A stretch of 15,666 nucleotides of DNA, taken from NCBI GenBank assembly GCA_002715785.1, contig PBAA01000028.1, positions 1 to 15,666 of the forward strand. The letters are read 5' to 3'. Positions 7,075-13,886 of this stretch are shown here, piece after piece; position 1 is the stretch's first letter; every line of letters starts with the position of its first letter. The notes under the pieces are model-generated. The model saw only the letters and a program-made list of their open reading frames with translations, made no database searches and was not told the origin of the DNA. The DNA comes from Gammaproteobacteria bacterium. GTDB lineage: Bacteria > Pseudomonadota > Gammaproteobacteria > Pseudomonadales > Azotimanducaceae. The translations under genes were made by a program, and so were the position numbers.

Positions 7075-7883
7075 CCCGATAGCCCCCGAAACCCGGTGCG
7101 CATTCGCAGCACGAACGCCAGCATGTTGTCCTTCCCACTCACCTTGATTCGTTTCAATTCAAGTGGCGAATTCACGGTACTTGTCGTAACACCCGGCTGG
7201 GTCGTGACCGCCGTGGTGAATCCAGCCTCGCGAACTAGATCCACATCGATCGAATCGTAATGTCCAAAGGGATACGCAAAACTGCCAACTACCACCGAAA
7301 ACGTCTCTACCAACCGCCGCCTACTACCCAAGATTTCTCGCCGCTTTGCCTCGTCTGACAGGTCCGGTAAATAGGCGTGCGTTTCCGTATGTGCGCCGAG
7401 CTCCCAACGACCCGAATCCACCATCATCCTTACCTGTTCGTCCGCTAGTTTGTGTTCACGTCCGAGTTCACCGTCTCGACGATTCGGATTCTTATGCGTC
7501 GACCAGTCGTGCCCATGACGATTAACGACCAGATACAGCGTTGCTTTCGCATCGTACTTTTCAAGAACGGCATGGGCGTGCGTATAGTTGTCGAGATAAC
7601 CGTCGTCGAAAGTGATCGCAACCGATTTTGGCTCACGGCTCTGCAAGAGGTCAGAAACAAAAATAAACGTCCATCCATTATCTCTTAGCCATTTAATCTG
7701 CCGATCGAATGTCCTCGGGTTGACGCGTAATTTATTGAATCGAGCCCGCGGACGTGAAGAAGCAATCATGTGATACATCAGTACTCGAGGCGCGTCGTCG
7801 GAAACTTTTGGCCTCCACCACGCATATCGAAGCGAGCCCCAAATCAGCACGACGCACACCGCGACCGACACAACGATCGTCAT
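7071..7883 (-). CDS. Membrane-anchored polysaccharide deacetylase (NodB/CE4)
   Basis: A 270-residue carbohydrate esterase family 4 protein. An N-terminal membrane anchor (residues 2-19) places the catalytic domain in the periplasm. CE4 motifs visible are TFDDG (91-95, catalytic base and metal Asp 93/94), H165-x3-H169 in GAHTETHA (metal ligands), AYPFGHYD (203-210) and the C-terminal LKRIKVSG region. The MYH in VLMYHMI and the WLRDNGWTF helix are typical of the PgaB/ICA-like deacetylase subgroup. It would remove N- or O-acetyl groups from a surface glycan or an undecaprenyl-linked intermediate. Start ATG 7883 is preferred because it makes a four-base ATGA overlap with the glycosyltransferase stop; an upstream in-frame start at 7922 would overlap that gene by 43 bases. 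Confidence 0.9.
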   Translation of the reverse strand: MTIVVSVAVCVVLIWGSLRYAWWRPKVSDDAPRVLMYHMIASSRPRARFNKLRVNPRTFDRQIKWLRDNGWTFIFVSDLLQSREPKSVAITFDDGYLDNYTHAHAVLEKYDAKATLYLVVNRHGHDWSTHKNPNRRDGELGREHKLADEQVRMMVDSGRWELGAHTETHAYLPDLSDEAKRREILGSRRRLVETFSVVVGSFAYPFGHYDSIDVDLVREAGFTTAVTTQPGVTTSTVNSPLELKRIKVSGKDNMLAFVLRMRTGFRGLSG

Positions 7884-8986
7884 GGGCACAATTCCTGGTA
7901 CATAGCGATGGTTTGCTGACACATGTTTTGCAAGGTGAATTCGTGGTTATCAATCGATGGTGGGCTCTCCAAGAACGACGCAATCCGCGCAAAAACATCC
8001 TCTGGCTTCTCCGGATCTACAGCCCCATCGGGGCATATTTCGTTGAGGATTTCACCAACACCGCCGTGTCTATACCCCACTACGGGCGTCCCCAACGAAA
8101 GCGCTTCCAGCACCGTACGACCAAAGGATTCCGGTCGCGACGAAAGCGAAAGCACGATGTCCGCAACAGACATAATGTCGCGAAGATCAGAACGATGACC
8201 TAAAAAGACAATGTGTTTGGACAAGACTGGATCGTTTCGAACCGTACTCTGTATCTCGCGAGCGTATCTGCGTCTTTTCGGGTCGACGCCGCCGATCACT
8301 AAAACTCGAATATCACGCCCGGTACGCGCCAGCAATCGAACCAAGGGGAATAACGCCTCGTGTCCCTTCAGGCGCGTCAGACGACCCGGCAATACAAGAG
8401 TCGGCACGCGAGATGTCGAACTCCACTGTCGATACCATGTGTCGAGCCAAGCTTGATCCGGTCGATATTCTGGAAAATAAGCGTTCGGGTCGATGCCTCG
8501 ATGTATGACCCGCACTTTGTCTCGCGGATCAACAACATAATGATCTTCCAAGTATTGGCGAGCTGTACGCGAGACGACCTCGACGCGCTCGCCGCGGGAT
8601 ATCACCGAACTGTATCGATTGACACTATGTAAGCCGTGCACGCTCGTGACGAGTCCGGGCCGACGCTCGACCGGCATACTCTTCCAGATCCTCCAACAGA
8701 GCCATGCGGGCAAACGGGACCTCGGATGGATCACGTCAGGCCGTTCACTTTCCAACCAACGTTTTAGTGTTCTCAAAGCGCCGAGCGCTTTGATCGACTT
8801 ATCCGCCACCGACATCAGAACGTGCCTCGCTCCAACACGTTCCACTTCGTCCACAAGTTGCCCACCTTGGGATATCAGTACCGCCTCATGACCTGCCGCT
8901 ACCAGCGAGGACGCAACCTCGATAGCTCCTCGCTCAACGCCCCCACTTTCTAACCGCGGTACGACTTGGACGATTTTCATCGACAC
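7880..8986 (-). CDS. GT4-family glycosyltransferase
   Basis: A 368-residue retaining GT-B glycosyltransferase. The N-terminal Rossmann domain begins KIVQVVPRLESGGVERGAIE, with the GG(V)E motif of GT4 enzymes; the C-terminal donor domain contains VLPGRLTRLKGHE (R202, K207 contacting the nucleotide-sugar phosphates) and the EX7E motif in ESFGRTVLEA (E286/E294), then GTPVVGYRHGGVGEIL. VTSVHGLH carries the family histidine (H118). It should transfer a sugar from a nucleotide donor to a lipid-linked or LPS-core acceptor on the cytoplasmic face. GAGGG at 8999-8995 sits 8 nt before the GTG at 8986, which supports this start; the ATG at 8980 (two residues shorter) has 14-nt spacing. It leads the tightly packed glycan genes and lies 76 bp after the DUF924 gene. 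Confidence 0.9.
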   Translation of the reverse strand: MSMKIVQVVPRLESGGVERGAIEVASSLVAAGHEAVLISQGGQLVDEVERVGARHVLMSVADKSIKALGALRTLKRWLESERPDVIHPRSRLPAWLCWRIWKSMPVERRPGLVTSVHGLHSVNRYSSVISRGERVEVVSRTARQYLEDHYVVDPRDKVRVIHRGIDPNAYFPEYRPDQAWLDTWYRQWSSTSRVPTLVLPGRLTRLKGHEALFPLVRLLARTGRDIRVLVIGGVDPKRRRYAREIQSTVRNDPVLSKHIVFLGHRSDLRDIMSVADIVLSLSSRPESFGRTVLEALSLGTPVVGYRHGGVGEILNEICPDGAVDPEKPEDVFARIASFLESPPSIDNHEFTLQNMCQQTIAMYQELCP

Positions 8987-8994
8987 GAAGAAAT

Positions 8995-8999
8995 CCCTC
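8995..8999 (-). promoter_or_regulatory. Ribosome binding site deciding the GT4 start
   Basis: GAGGG read on the minus strand lies 8 nt upstream of GTG 8986 and 14 nt upstream of ATG 8980, favouring the GTG. The rest of the 76-bp gap (8987-9062) holds only a 10-bp palindrome (CGTCCGGACG, 9020-9029). Confidence 0.5.
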
Positions 9000-9062
9000 T
9001 GTCAATACGCCACAGGAGCCGTCCGGACGCAAAACATCCAAACGTTATCGATCCTGGCATGC

Positions 9063-9677
9063 TCATTGCCCGTATCGGGGTGCTGATAGTAAATACGAAT
9101 TCTCCTCTGTAGTTGACTCCCGTCGCAGGGCCACGTTTCGATGTGGAAATCGACCAAAACGTTGGATCAAATCGCGATGGCCTTTGGCATGTTTCGCAAA
9201 CGATCGTACAAATGGTTTCCATTCGTCTGGCACACGGTCAACCATTTGCCCGTATGTATCGACGGCCCGATCTTGATCAAGTGGACTTTCGCTATGGGTG
9301 AAGGGATGAGAAAGAAAGACCTTTCCCGGGACCGATAATTGCTCATCCAACTGTCGATCGAGTGCTCGCACGGCAACCGCACGCGCTAGGTCGTCGTGGA
9401 CGAAAGCTTCGCGATGACCCCGATACATGTTCCTAGAAAATTGATCCAACACGATGACGACGGCCAATGCACCCTCCGCGTTCTCGCCCCAATGCAGCAG
9501 CCTCCCCTGTCGAATCGACGTATGCACGTCTTCGAATCGGTGTTTGATATCACGGTCAATTCGGATCGTCGGTCGATACCAAAAACGATTTCGCACATGC
9601 GCGGCAGCGGGATCGGTTTCGGTATCACCAAGCCAGTACGAATTCACGTCGGCCGGCTCGTGTACGTCTTCAGACAT
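9063..9677 (-). CDS. DUF924 family protein
   Basis: A 204-residue soluble, helix-rich protein of the DUF924 family (TPR-like fold; usual length about 180-210). Family marks are the start VNSYWLGDTETD with RNRFWYRP, the central VIVLDQFSRNMYRG (compare 'VLLDQFPRNIYRG'), FLSHPFTHSESPLDQDRAV (compare 'YLPFMHSEdladQe.sv'), and the near-invariant GHRDLIQRFGRFPHRNVALRRESTTEE towards the end. The biochemical role of the family is unknown. The ATG at 9677 agrees with the family N-terminus. A TACAAT hexamer (9689-9684, minus strand) sits only 6 nt before the ATG, with no good -35, so a leaderless transcript is conceivable. The gene may start the same transcription unit as the glycosyltransferase downstream, but the 76-bp gap leaves that open. 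Confidence 0.9.
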   Translation of the reverse strand: MSEDVHEPADVNSYWLGDTETDPAAAHVRNRFWYRPTIRIDRDIKHRFEDVHTSIRQGRLLHWGENAEGALAVVIVLDQFSRNMYRGHREAFVHDDLARAVAVRALDRQLDEQLSVPGKVFLSHPFTHSESPLDQDRAVDTYGQMVDRVPDEWKPFVRSFAKHAKGHRDLIQRFGRFPHRNVALRRESTTEENSYLLSAPRYGQ

Positions 9678-9777
9678 CGCTTTATTGTACCTAACGCGGG
9701 CCTCGCACAGGCATGCGGCGGCACCCTAATGGGAATCTCGACATACCAATGAAGTACGCAAGGGCATTGTCATCGAC

Positions 9778-9809
9778 GTCTAGAAACTCCGGGATCCGAG
9801 TTTCTAGAC
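9778..9809. promoter_or_regulatory. Inverted repeat with 12-bp arms in divergent promoter region (operator candidate)
   Basis: GTCTAGAAACTC (9778-9789) and GAGTTTCTAGAC (9798-9809) are exact reverse complements separated by 8 bp. The repeat lies between the divergent DUF924 and amidohydrolase genes, its centre about 78 bp before the amidohydrolase ATG. Position between two starts, rather than after a stop, fits a dimeric transcription factor site better than a terminator. The remainder of this 194-bp gap (9678-9871) shows a TACTAT (9840-9845) as a possible -10 box, without a good -35, which would fit an activator-dependent promoter. Confidence 0.6.
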
Positions 9810-9871
9810 TTACCTAGTCCACGACACCGCCGGGTGCGCTACTATCTCCTCTCGCACGGTACGGAAGCGTG

Positions 9872-11116
9872 ATGGCCACAACAATCCCTCAACCCGATGT
9901 AAATAACATCTGGCGCTTAGAAACCCCTGGCATCGAAGATTGGTCAAGGACCGCGCGACCGGAAGATCCCAACAAATATTTCATGGTGTCGACGGACGGA
10001 CATGTGCAAGAACCCGCGGACCTTTGGCGCACGCGCATGGATAAAAAATTCCGAGAGCGATTACCTGGTGTCGCCGTCAACGCTCAGGGTAAAAAGTTCC
10101 AAAAAACAGAAGGCTTTAGGCCGCTCAGGATCCGCAACATTGAGTTCCGAGGTGAGGACTTACTACGCAATCAATCGGGCGCCGATCCCGAGGATCGGAT
10201 TCGAGATTTGGCCGCAGACGGCGTGGACGCCGAAATTCTTTTTCCCAATAAAGGCCTTACTATCTGGGCAACCCCTGACCCAACTTTCAGTCAAGCCATG
10301 TGCCATGTATGGAACAACTGGGCATGGGAAGTCTTTGGCGACTACAACGACCGCCTATCCCCCATGGCATGCGTTGCTTCCGCCGATATACCCGGCGCCA
10401 TACAGGAAATACAGCGTTGTGCCGAGCTAGGATTTCGAGGACTTTCTTTGCCGTGCAAACCGGTTTGGGGGGCTCCCGACCACGAACATTTGAATTACAA
10501 CCTACCGGAATTTGATTCCCTATGGGCCACCATCCAAGAGGTCGATCTTCCGGTCACATTTCACGTTTCAACCGGACGCGATCCACGGACGTCAAGAGGA
10601 AGTGGTGGCGCCGTAATCAATTATGCCGTCCATTCGCTAGCACCGACGATGGAGCCAATTGCCAACCTTTGTGCGTCCGGCGCACTCGATCGGTTTCCCG
10701 ATTTACGTTTCGGTAGTGTGGAGGCAGGGATCGGTTGGGTTCCGTGGGCCATTTGGGCACTCGACGAAGCCTATCGAAAACATCACATGTTCGTTCGCCC
10801 AAATTTATCTAAGCTGCCGAGTGATTTCTTTCGAAGTAACGGCTTCGCCACGTTCCAAGAAGATAAACCGGGGCTCGATCTAGCGCGGGAGCATGGATTA
10901 GTCGACAATTTTATGTGGGCCAACGATTACCCCCATCACGAAGGGACATGGCCGCACTCCGCTCCCGCGATCGAGCGGACTATGGGACAACTGTCAGACC
11001 ATGAAAGGGCCAACGTTCTCGGTTTGAATGCGGCTCGAGTCTTTAGGCTCCCAATCCCAACGCAATACCACGCGCAAGAAGACGTCGCCGCCGTCGTTGC
11101 CGGAAACGCAATCTAA
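9872..11116 (+). CDS. Amidohydrolase family protein, second paralogue (COG2159-type)
   Basis: A 414-residue amidohydrolase, about 40 residues longer than the one at 354 because of an N-terminal extension (1-35) before YFMVSTDGHVQEPADLW. Likely metal ligands are D42 and H44 (STDGH), H231 (VTFHVSTG) and D352 (ANDYPHHEGTWP). The second barrel histidine that is clear in the other paralogue (IVHVEAD) is replaced by serine here (FGSVEAGIGWVPW), so the metal site or chemistry may differ. RDLAADGVDAEILFPNKG (111-128) is the usual cap-to-barrel segment. The substrate is unknown; enzymes of this type occur in steroid, aromatic and terpenoid breakdown clusters. ATG 9872 is preferred over the adjacent GTG 9869; GGAAG lies 4 nt before it. 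A GC-rich hairpin follows the stop directly, then the SDR gene 38 bp later. Confidence 0.87.
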   Translation: MATTIPQPDVNNIWRLETPGIEDWSRTARPEDPNKYFMVSTDGHVQEPADLWRTRMDKKFRERLPGVAVNAQGKKFQKTEGFRPLRIRNIEFRGEDLLRNQSGADPEDRIRDLAADGVDAEILFPNKGLTIWATPDPTFSQAMCHVWNNWAWEVFGDYNDRLSPMACVASADIPGAIQEIQRCAELGFRGLSLPCKPVWGAPDHEHLNYNLPEFDSLWATIQEVDLPVTFHVSTGRDPRTSRGSGGAVINYAVHSLAPTMEPIANLCASGALDRFPDLRFGSVEAGIGWVPWAIWALDEAYRKHHMFVRPNLSKLPSDFFRSNGFATFQEDKPGLDLAREHGLVDNFMWANDYPHHEGTWPHSAPAIERTMGQLSDHERANVLGLNAARVFRLPIPTQYHAQEDVAAVVAGNAI

Positions 11117-11133
11117 GGGCGACGCGATCGCCC
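11117..11133 (+). terminator. GC-rich hairpin directly after amidohydrolase stop
   Basis: GGGCGA (11117-11122) and TCGCCC (11128-11133) pair perfectly around a 5-nt loop, beginning at the base after the TAA stop. No T-run follows and the next gene starts 22 bp on, so transcript stabilisation or partial attenuation is as likely as termination. Confidence 0.35.
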
Positions 11134-11154
11134 CTACATTACGCTGGAATACGC

Positions 11155-11871
11155 GTGACCGATCGCATCAAAAACCGTATTGCTCTCGTGACCGGCGCCG
11201 CTTCGGGTATTGGTAAAGCGACCGCAGATCTGTTCGAGGCCGAGGGCGCGGTTGTCATACGAACCGACATCACCGACGGTGATCACCATAAACTCGATGT
11301 CGCGAAAGCATCGCACTGGCGTCGACTGATCGATTCCATCGAATATGAACGCCTCGATATTGTTGTGAATAACGCAGGGATCTCTCCGCACGACAACATC
11401 GAGAATCTAGACATGGATAATTGGAACACCATTCGTGGGGTCGTTCTAGACGGCGTTATGTTGGGCTGCAACCACACATTACCTCTGCTAAAAAAAAGCA
11501 CCTGCGGCGCGATCGTTAACGTGTCATCGGTCGCCGGTATGGTTGGCTCGAGCGAGTACACCTCGTACGGAGCCGCGAAGGCTGGCGTCCGGAACGTCAC
11601 CAAGTCGATCGCCCTGCACTGCGCGCGCAAGCGTTACAGTGTACGTTGCAACTCGGTTCATCCTGGTTCAATAGACACACCCATATTGGATGCTGACAAA
11701 GCGAAATACGGCGAGGAGAAGACCATCCAAGTCCGAACCAAGGCCATTCCGATGGGCCGTCTAGGTCTCGCCCGAGAAGTCGCCAACGCGATCCTATTTC
11801 TGGCCAGCGACGATGCCAGTTTTATAACGGGGGCCGAGCTTGTAATCGATGGAGGATTCACAGCTCGCTAA
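11155..11871 (+). CDS. Short-chain dehydrogenase/reductase (SDR), classical
   Basis: A 238-residue classical SDR, NAD(P)-dependent alcohol/ketone oxidoreductase. The cofactor motif TGAASGIG (13-20), the acidic D38 after strand 2 (VVIRTDITD), which favours NAD over NADP, the LDV (47-49) loop, NNAG (72-75) and the catalytic set S125, Y138 and K142 (YGAAK) are all present; HPGSIDTPI is the usual segment after strand 6 and the C-terminus GAELVIDGGFTAR is canonical. The start is a GTG at 11155, with no strong Shine-Dalgarno; no better start exists, since the glycine motif follows at once. The gene lies between amidohydrolase and alkylsulfatase on the same strand. Oxidation of the alcohol released by the sulfatase is an attractive role, but substrate range cannot be read from SDR sequence. 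Confidence 0.92.
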   Translation: MTDRIKNRIALVTGAASGIGKATADLFEAEGAVVIRTDITDGDHHKLDVAKASHWRRLIDSIEYERLDIVVNNAGISPHDNIENLDMDNWNTIRGVVLDGVMLGCNHTLPLLKKSTCGAIVNVSSVAGMVGSSEYTSYGAAKAGVRNVTKSIALHCARKRYSVRCNSVHPGSIDTPILDADKAKYGEEKTIQVRTKAIPMGRLGLAREVANAILFLASDDASFITGAELVIDGGFTAR

Positions 11872-11873
11872 CA

Positions 11874-11897
11874 AACCGCGGTTTTCTTCACGCGGTT
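11874..11897 (+). terminator. Hairpin between SDR and alkylsulfatase genes
   Basis: AACCGCG (11874-11880) pairs with CGCGGTT (11891-11897) over a 10-nt loop, starting three bases after the SDR stop. There is no T-run beyond the stem (the T-rich part is in the loop). It may weaken read-through into the sulfatase gene or serve as an operator near its promoter. Confidence 0.3.
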
Positions 11898-11920
11898 GGT
11901 AACATGTTCTCTGTCCATTC

Positions 11921-11926
11921 GGGAGG
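11921..11926 (+). promoter_or_regulatory. Strong ribosome binding site of the alkylsulfatase
   Basis: GGGAGG with 8-nt spacing to ATG 11935. It is the best Shine-Dalgarno in the window and decides the start against an upstream in-frame TTG at 11896. Confidence 0.75.
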
Positions 11927-11934
11927 CACCTATC

Positions 11935-13854
11935 ATGGCCGACAGCAAACCAGCAACCGCCGCCACAATTGCGGCAAATCGAGCCGTCCTCGAAGAACTC
12001 GATTTCACCAACACCTCAAGTTTCGACGATGCCCAACGTGGCTTCATCGCAAGCATCGAGCCACTCAAGATCGCGCACAATGAAGCCGATCGATCGGTCT
12101 TCGACCTGACGGCCACAGAGTTTCTGGAAGACCAAGCACCCGACACCGTAAATCCGAGTTTATGGCGCCAAGCACAATTGAACGCCCAACACCATGGACT
12201 ATTTGAGGTGGTGGAGGGCATTTACCAGGTTCGCTCATTTGATATCGCCAACATGACGTTAATTCGTGGCAACACCGGATGGATCGTGATCGATCCACTA
12301 ACCTCAAGCGAAACATCAAGCGCCGCGCTGGCGCTCGCAAACAAGCACCTCGGCGACCGCGAAGTCGTTGCTGTGGTCCACACCCACAGCCATGCAGACC
12401 ACTTCGCCGGGATACTTGGCGTCGTTGATCCAAACGACGTGGCGTCCGGAAAAATCCCCGTCTTTGCGCCGGTGGATTACGTCGACGAAGCGCTCGATGA
12501 AAATGTGCTAGCGGGTAACGTCATGAACCGACGTGCAACCTACATGTACGGCAACTTACTCGAAACATCGACCACCGGGTTTATTACCGCGGGACTGGGC
12601 GCAGCTTTATCGATGGGATCGACTGGATTTATTCCACCAACAGAAACCATCAGAGACACAGGGGAAACTCGAACCATTGACGGTGTCGAGTTTGAATTCC
12701 AAATGACGATGGGAACTGAAGCGCCGGCTGAGATGGTCTTTTACTTTCCCCAATTCAAAGCCCTGTGTATGTCAGAAATCACGTCGCACCATCTCCACAA
12801 TGTTTATACCCCTCGAGGCGCCCAGGTACGCGACGCACTTGCATGGGCCGCGCAAATTAATGAGTCCATCGAACTATTCGGAGACCGCCTCGAAGTTCAA
12901 TTCGCGAGTCATCATTGGCCTATCTGGGGTCGTGACAGAGCGCTGGAATTCCTCCAAAAGCAACGCGATACGTACAAGTACATCCACGATCAATCGCTGC
13001 GATTGGCAAACCACGGTTATTGCATGGACGAAATTGCCGAGCAGGTCCATCTACCGAAAACGCTAGCCAAAGAGTTCTACAACCGAGATTACTACGGCAC
13101 CGTGCACCATAATTCGCGAGCGATTTACGTTAAATACCTCGGCTATTTCGACGGTAATCCTTCGCACTTATTTCAACTACCCCCTGCGGAAGCCGCCCAC
13201 CGCTACGTTCGATTTATGGGCGGCGCAGATGCGATCGTTACTAAAGCCGCCGAGGACTTCGACACCGGCGACTACCGCTGGGTTGCCGAAGTCCTTGATC
13301 ATGTGGTCGTTGCTGATCCCACGCACGAGGCGGCACGCAATCTATTAGCCGACGCTCTAGAACAGCTGGGATACCAGGCTGAATCAGCACCTTGGAGAAA
13401 TTTTTTTCTTAGTGGAACCAAAGAGTTACGTGATGGAGTGAAAAAAAGATCAAACTTTTCTGCCAGTGAAGCTATGGCGAGGGGTATACCACTTTCGAAT
13501 CTCTTTCGGACAATCGCCGTGCGCCTTAATGGACCCAAAGCATCCGCTCATCGTATTCGACTCGCGCTCAATTTTCTGGATATCGAAACGCCGTGGCTGG
13601 TGATCGTCGAAAACGGTGTCCTGAACGCATACCCGAATAGAACGACCCCGTCCCCCAACGCCTCGCTGGCGTTGACGACCGTGAACTTCAAGAGACTAAT
13701 GCTGGGGCTAACGGACGCCGCTACGCTTATCGGGTCCGGAGAGCTATCCATCGATGGTGATGCGGCCGTCTTATTGACCTTCGCTGGGCTTTTCGACCAA
13801 TTCGATCGTGGCTTCCCCTTGGTAGGCGCCCGACCCGAGACAGAAGGTTCCTGA
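11935..13854 (+). CDS. SdsA1-type alkylsulfatase (MBL fold)
   Basis: Hydrolyses alkyl sulfate esters such as SDS-like surfactants to an alcohol plus sulfate. The 639 residues form a metallo-beta-lactamase domain (about 90-340), a central helical dimerisation domain (ending in YQAESAPWRNFFLSGTKELR) and a C-terminal SCP2-like domain (about 515-630). The seven zinc ligands recalled for Pseudomonas SdsA1 (H169, H171, D173, H174, E280, E299, H344) map with a constant offset of 18 to H151, H153, D155, H156 (THSHADH), E262, E281 (SEITSHHLHN) and H326 (SHHWPIWG). YTPRGAQVRD is another family signature. Unlike SdsA1, the N-terminus (ADSKPATAATIAANRAV) has no signal peptide, so a cytoplasmic enzyme is predicted, and substrate would need uptake. 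An SDR lies upstream and an MFS transporter 32 bp downstream. Confidence 0.95.
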   Translation: MADSKPATAATIAANRAVLEELDFTNTSSFDDAQRGFIASIEPLKIAHNEADRSVFDLTATEFLEDQAPDTVNPSLWRQAQLNAQHHGLFEVVEGIYQVRSFDIANMTLIRGNTGWIVIDPLTSSETSSAALALANKHLGDREVVAVVHTHSHADHFAGILGVVDPNDVASGKIPVFAPVDYVDEALDENVLAGNVMNRRATYMYGNLLETSTTGFITAGLGAALSMGSTGFIPPTETIRDTGETRTIDGVEFEFQMTMGTEAPAEMVFYFPQFKALCMSEITSHHLHNVYTPRGAQVRDALAWAAQINESIELFGDRLEVQFASHHWPIWGRDRALEFLQKQRDTYKYIHDQSLRLANHGYCMDEIAEQVHLPKTLAKEFYNRDYYGTVHHNSRAIYVKYLGYFDGNPSHLFQLPPAEAAHRYVRFMGGADAIVTKAAEDFDTGDYRWVAEVLDHVVVADPTHEAARNLLADALEQLGYQAESAPWRNFFLSGTKELRDGVKKRSNFSASEAMARGIPLSNLFRTIAVRLNGPKASAHRIRLALNFLDIETPWLVIVENGVLNAYPNRTTPSPNASLALTTVNFKRLMLGLTDAATLIGSGELSIDGDAAVLLTFAGLFDQFDRGFPLVGARPETEGS

Positions 13855-13886
13855 TAAGATCCACGTTTGCCGTAGTTAGAGTTCGT

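Noticed and set aside
7884..7922. Longer deacetylase start at 7922
   Set aside because: It overlaps the glycosyltransferase by 43 bases, whereas ATG 7883 gives a standard ATGA overlap and leaves the membrane anchor intact.
7754..8203. 149-codon open frame on the plus strand
   Set aside because: It is antisense to the deacetylase and GT4 genes, both with full catalytic motifs; its product is arginine-rich as expected for a shadow frame.
9020..9029. CGTCCGGACG palindrome upstream of the GT4 gene
   Set aside because: Ten bases is within chance expectation for a window of this size, and it has no T-run or matching second copy.
12065..12433. 122-codon open frame antisense to the alkylsulfatase
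   Set aside because: It covers the region encoding the THSHADH zinc motif on the other strand; its own product is arginine-rich without a domain.
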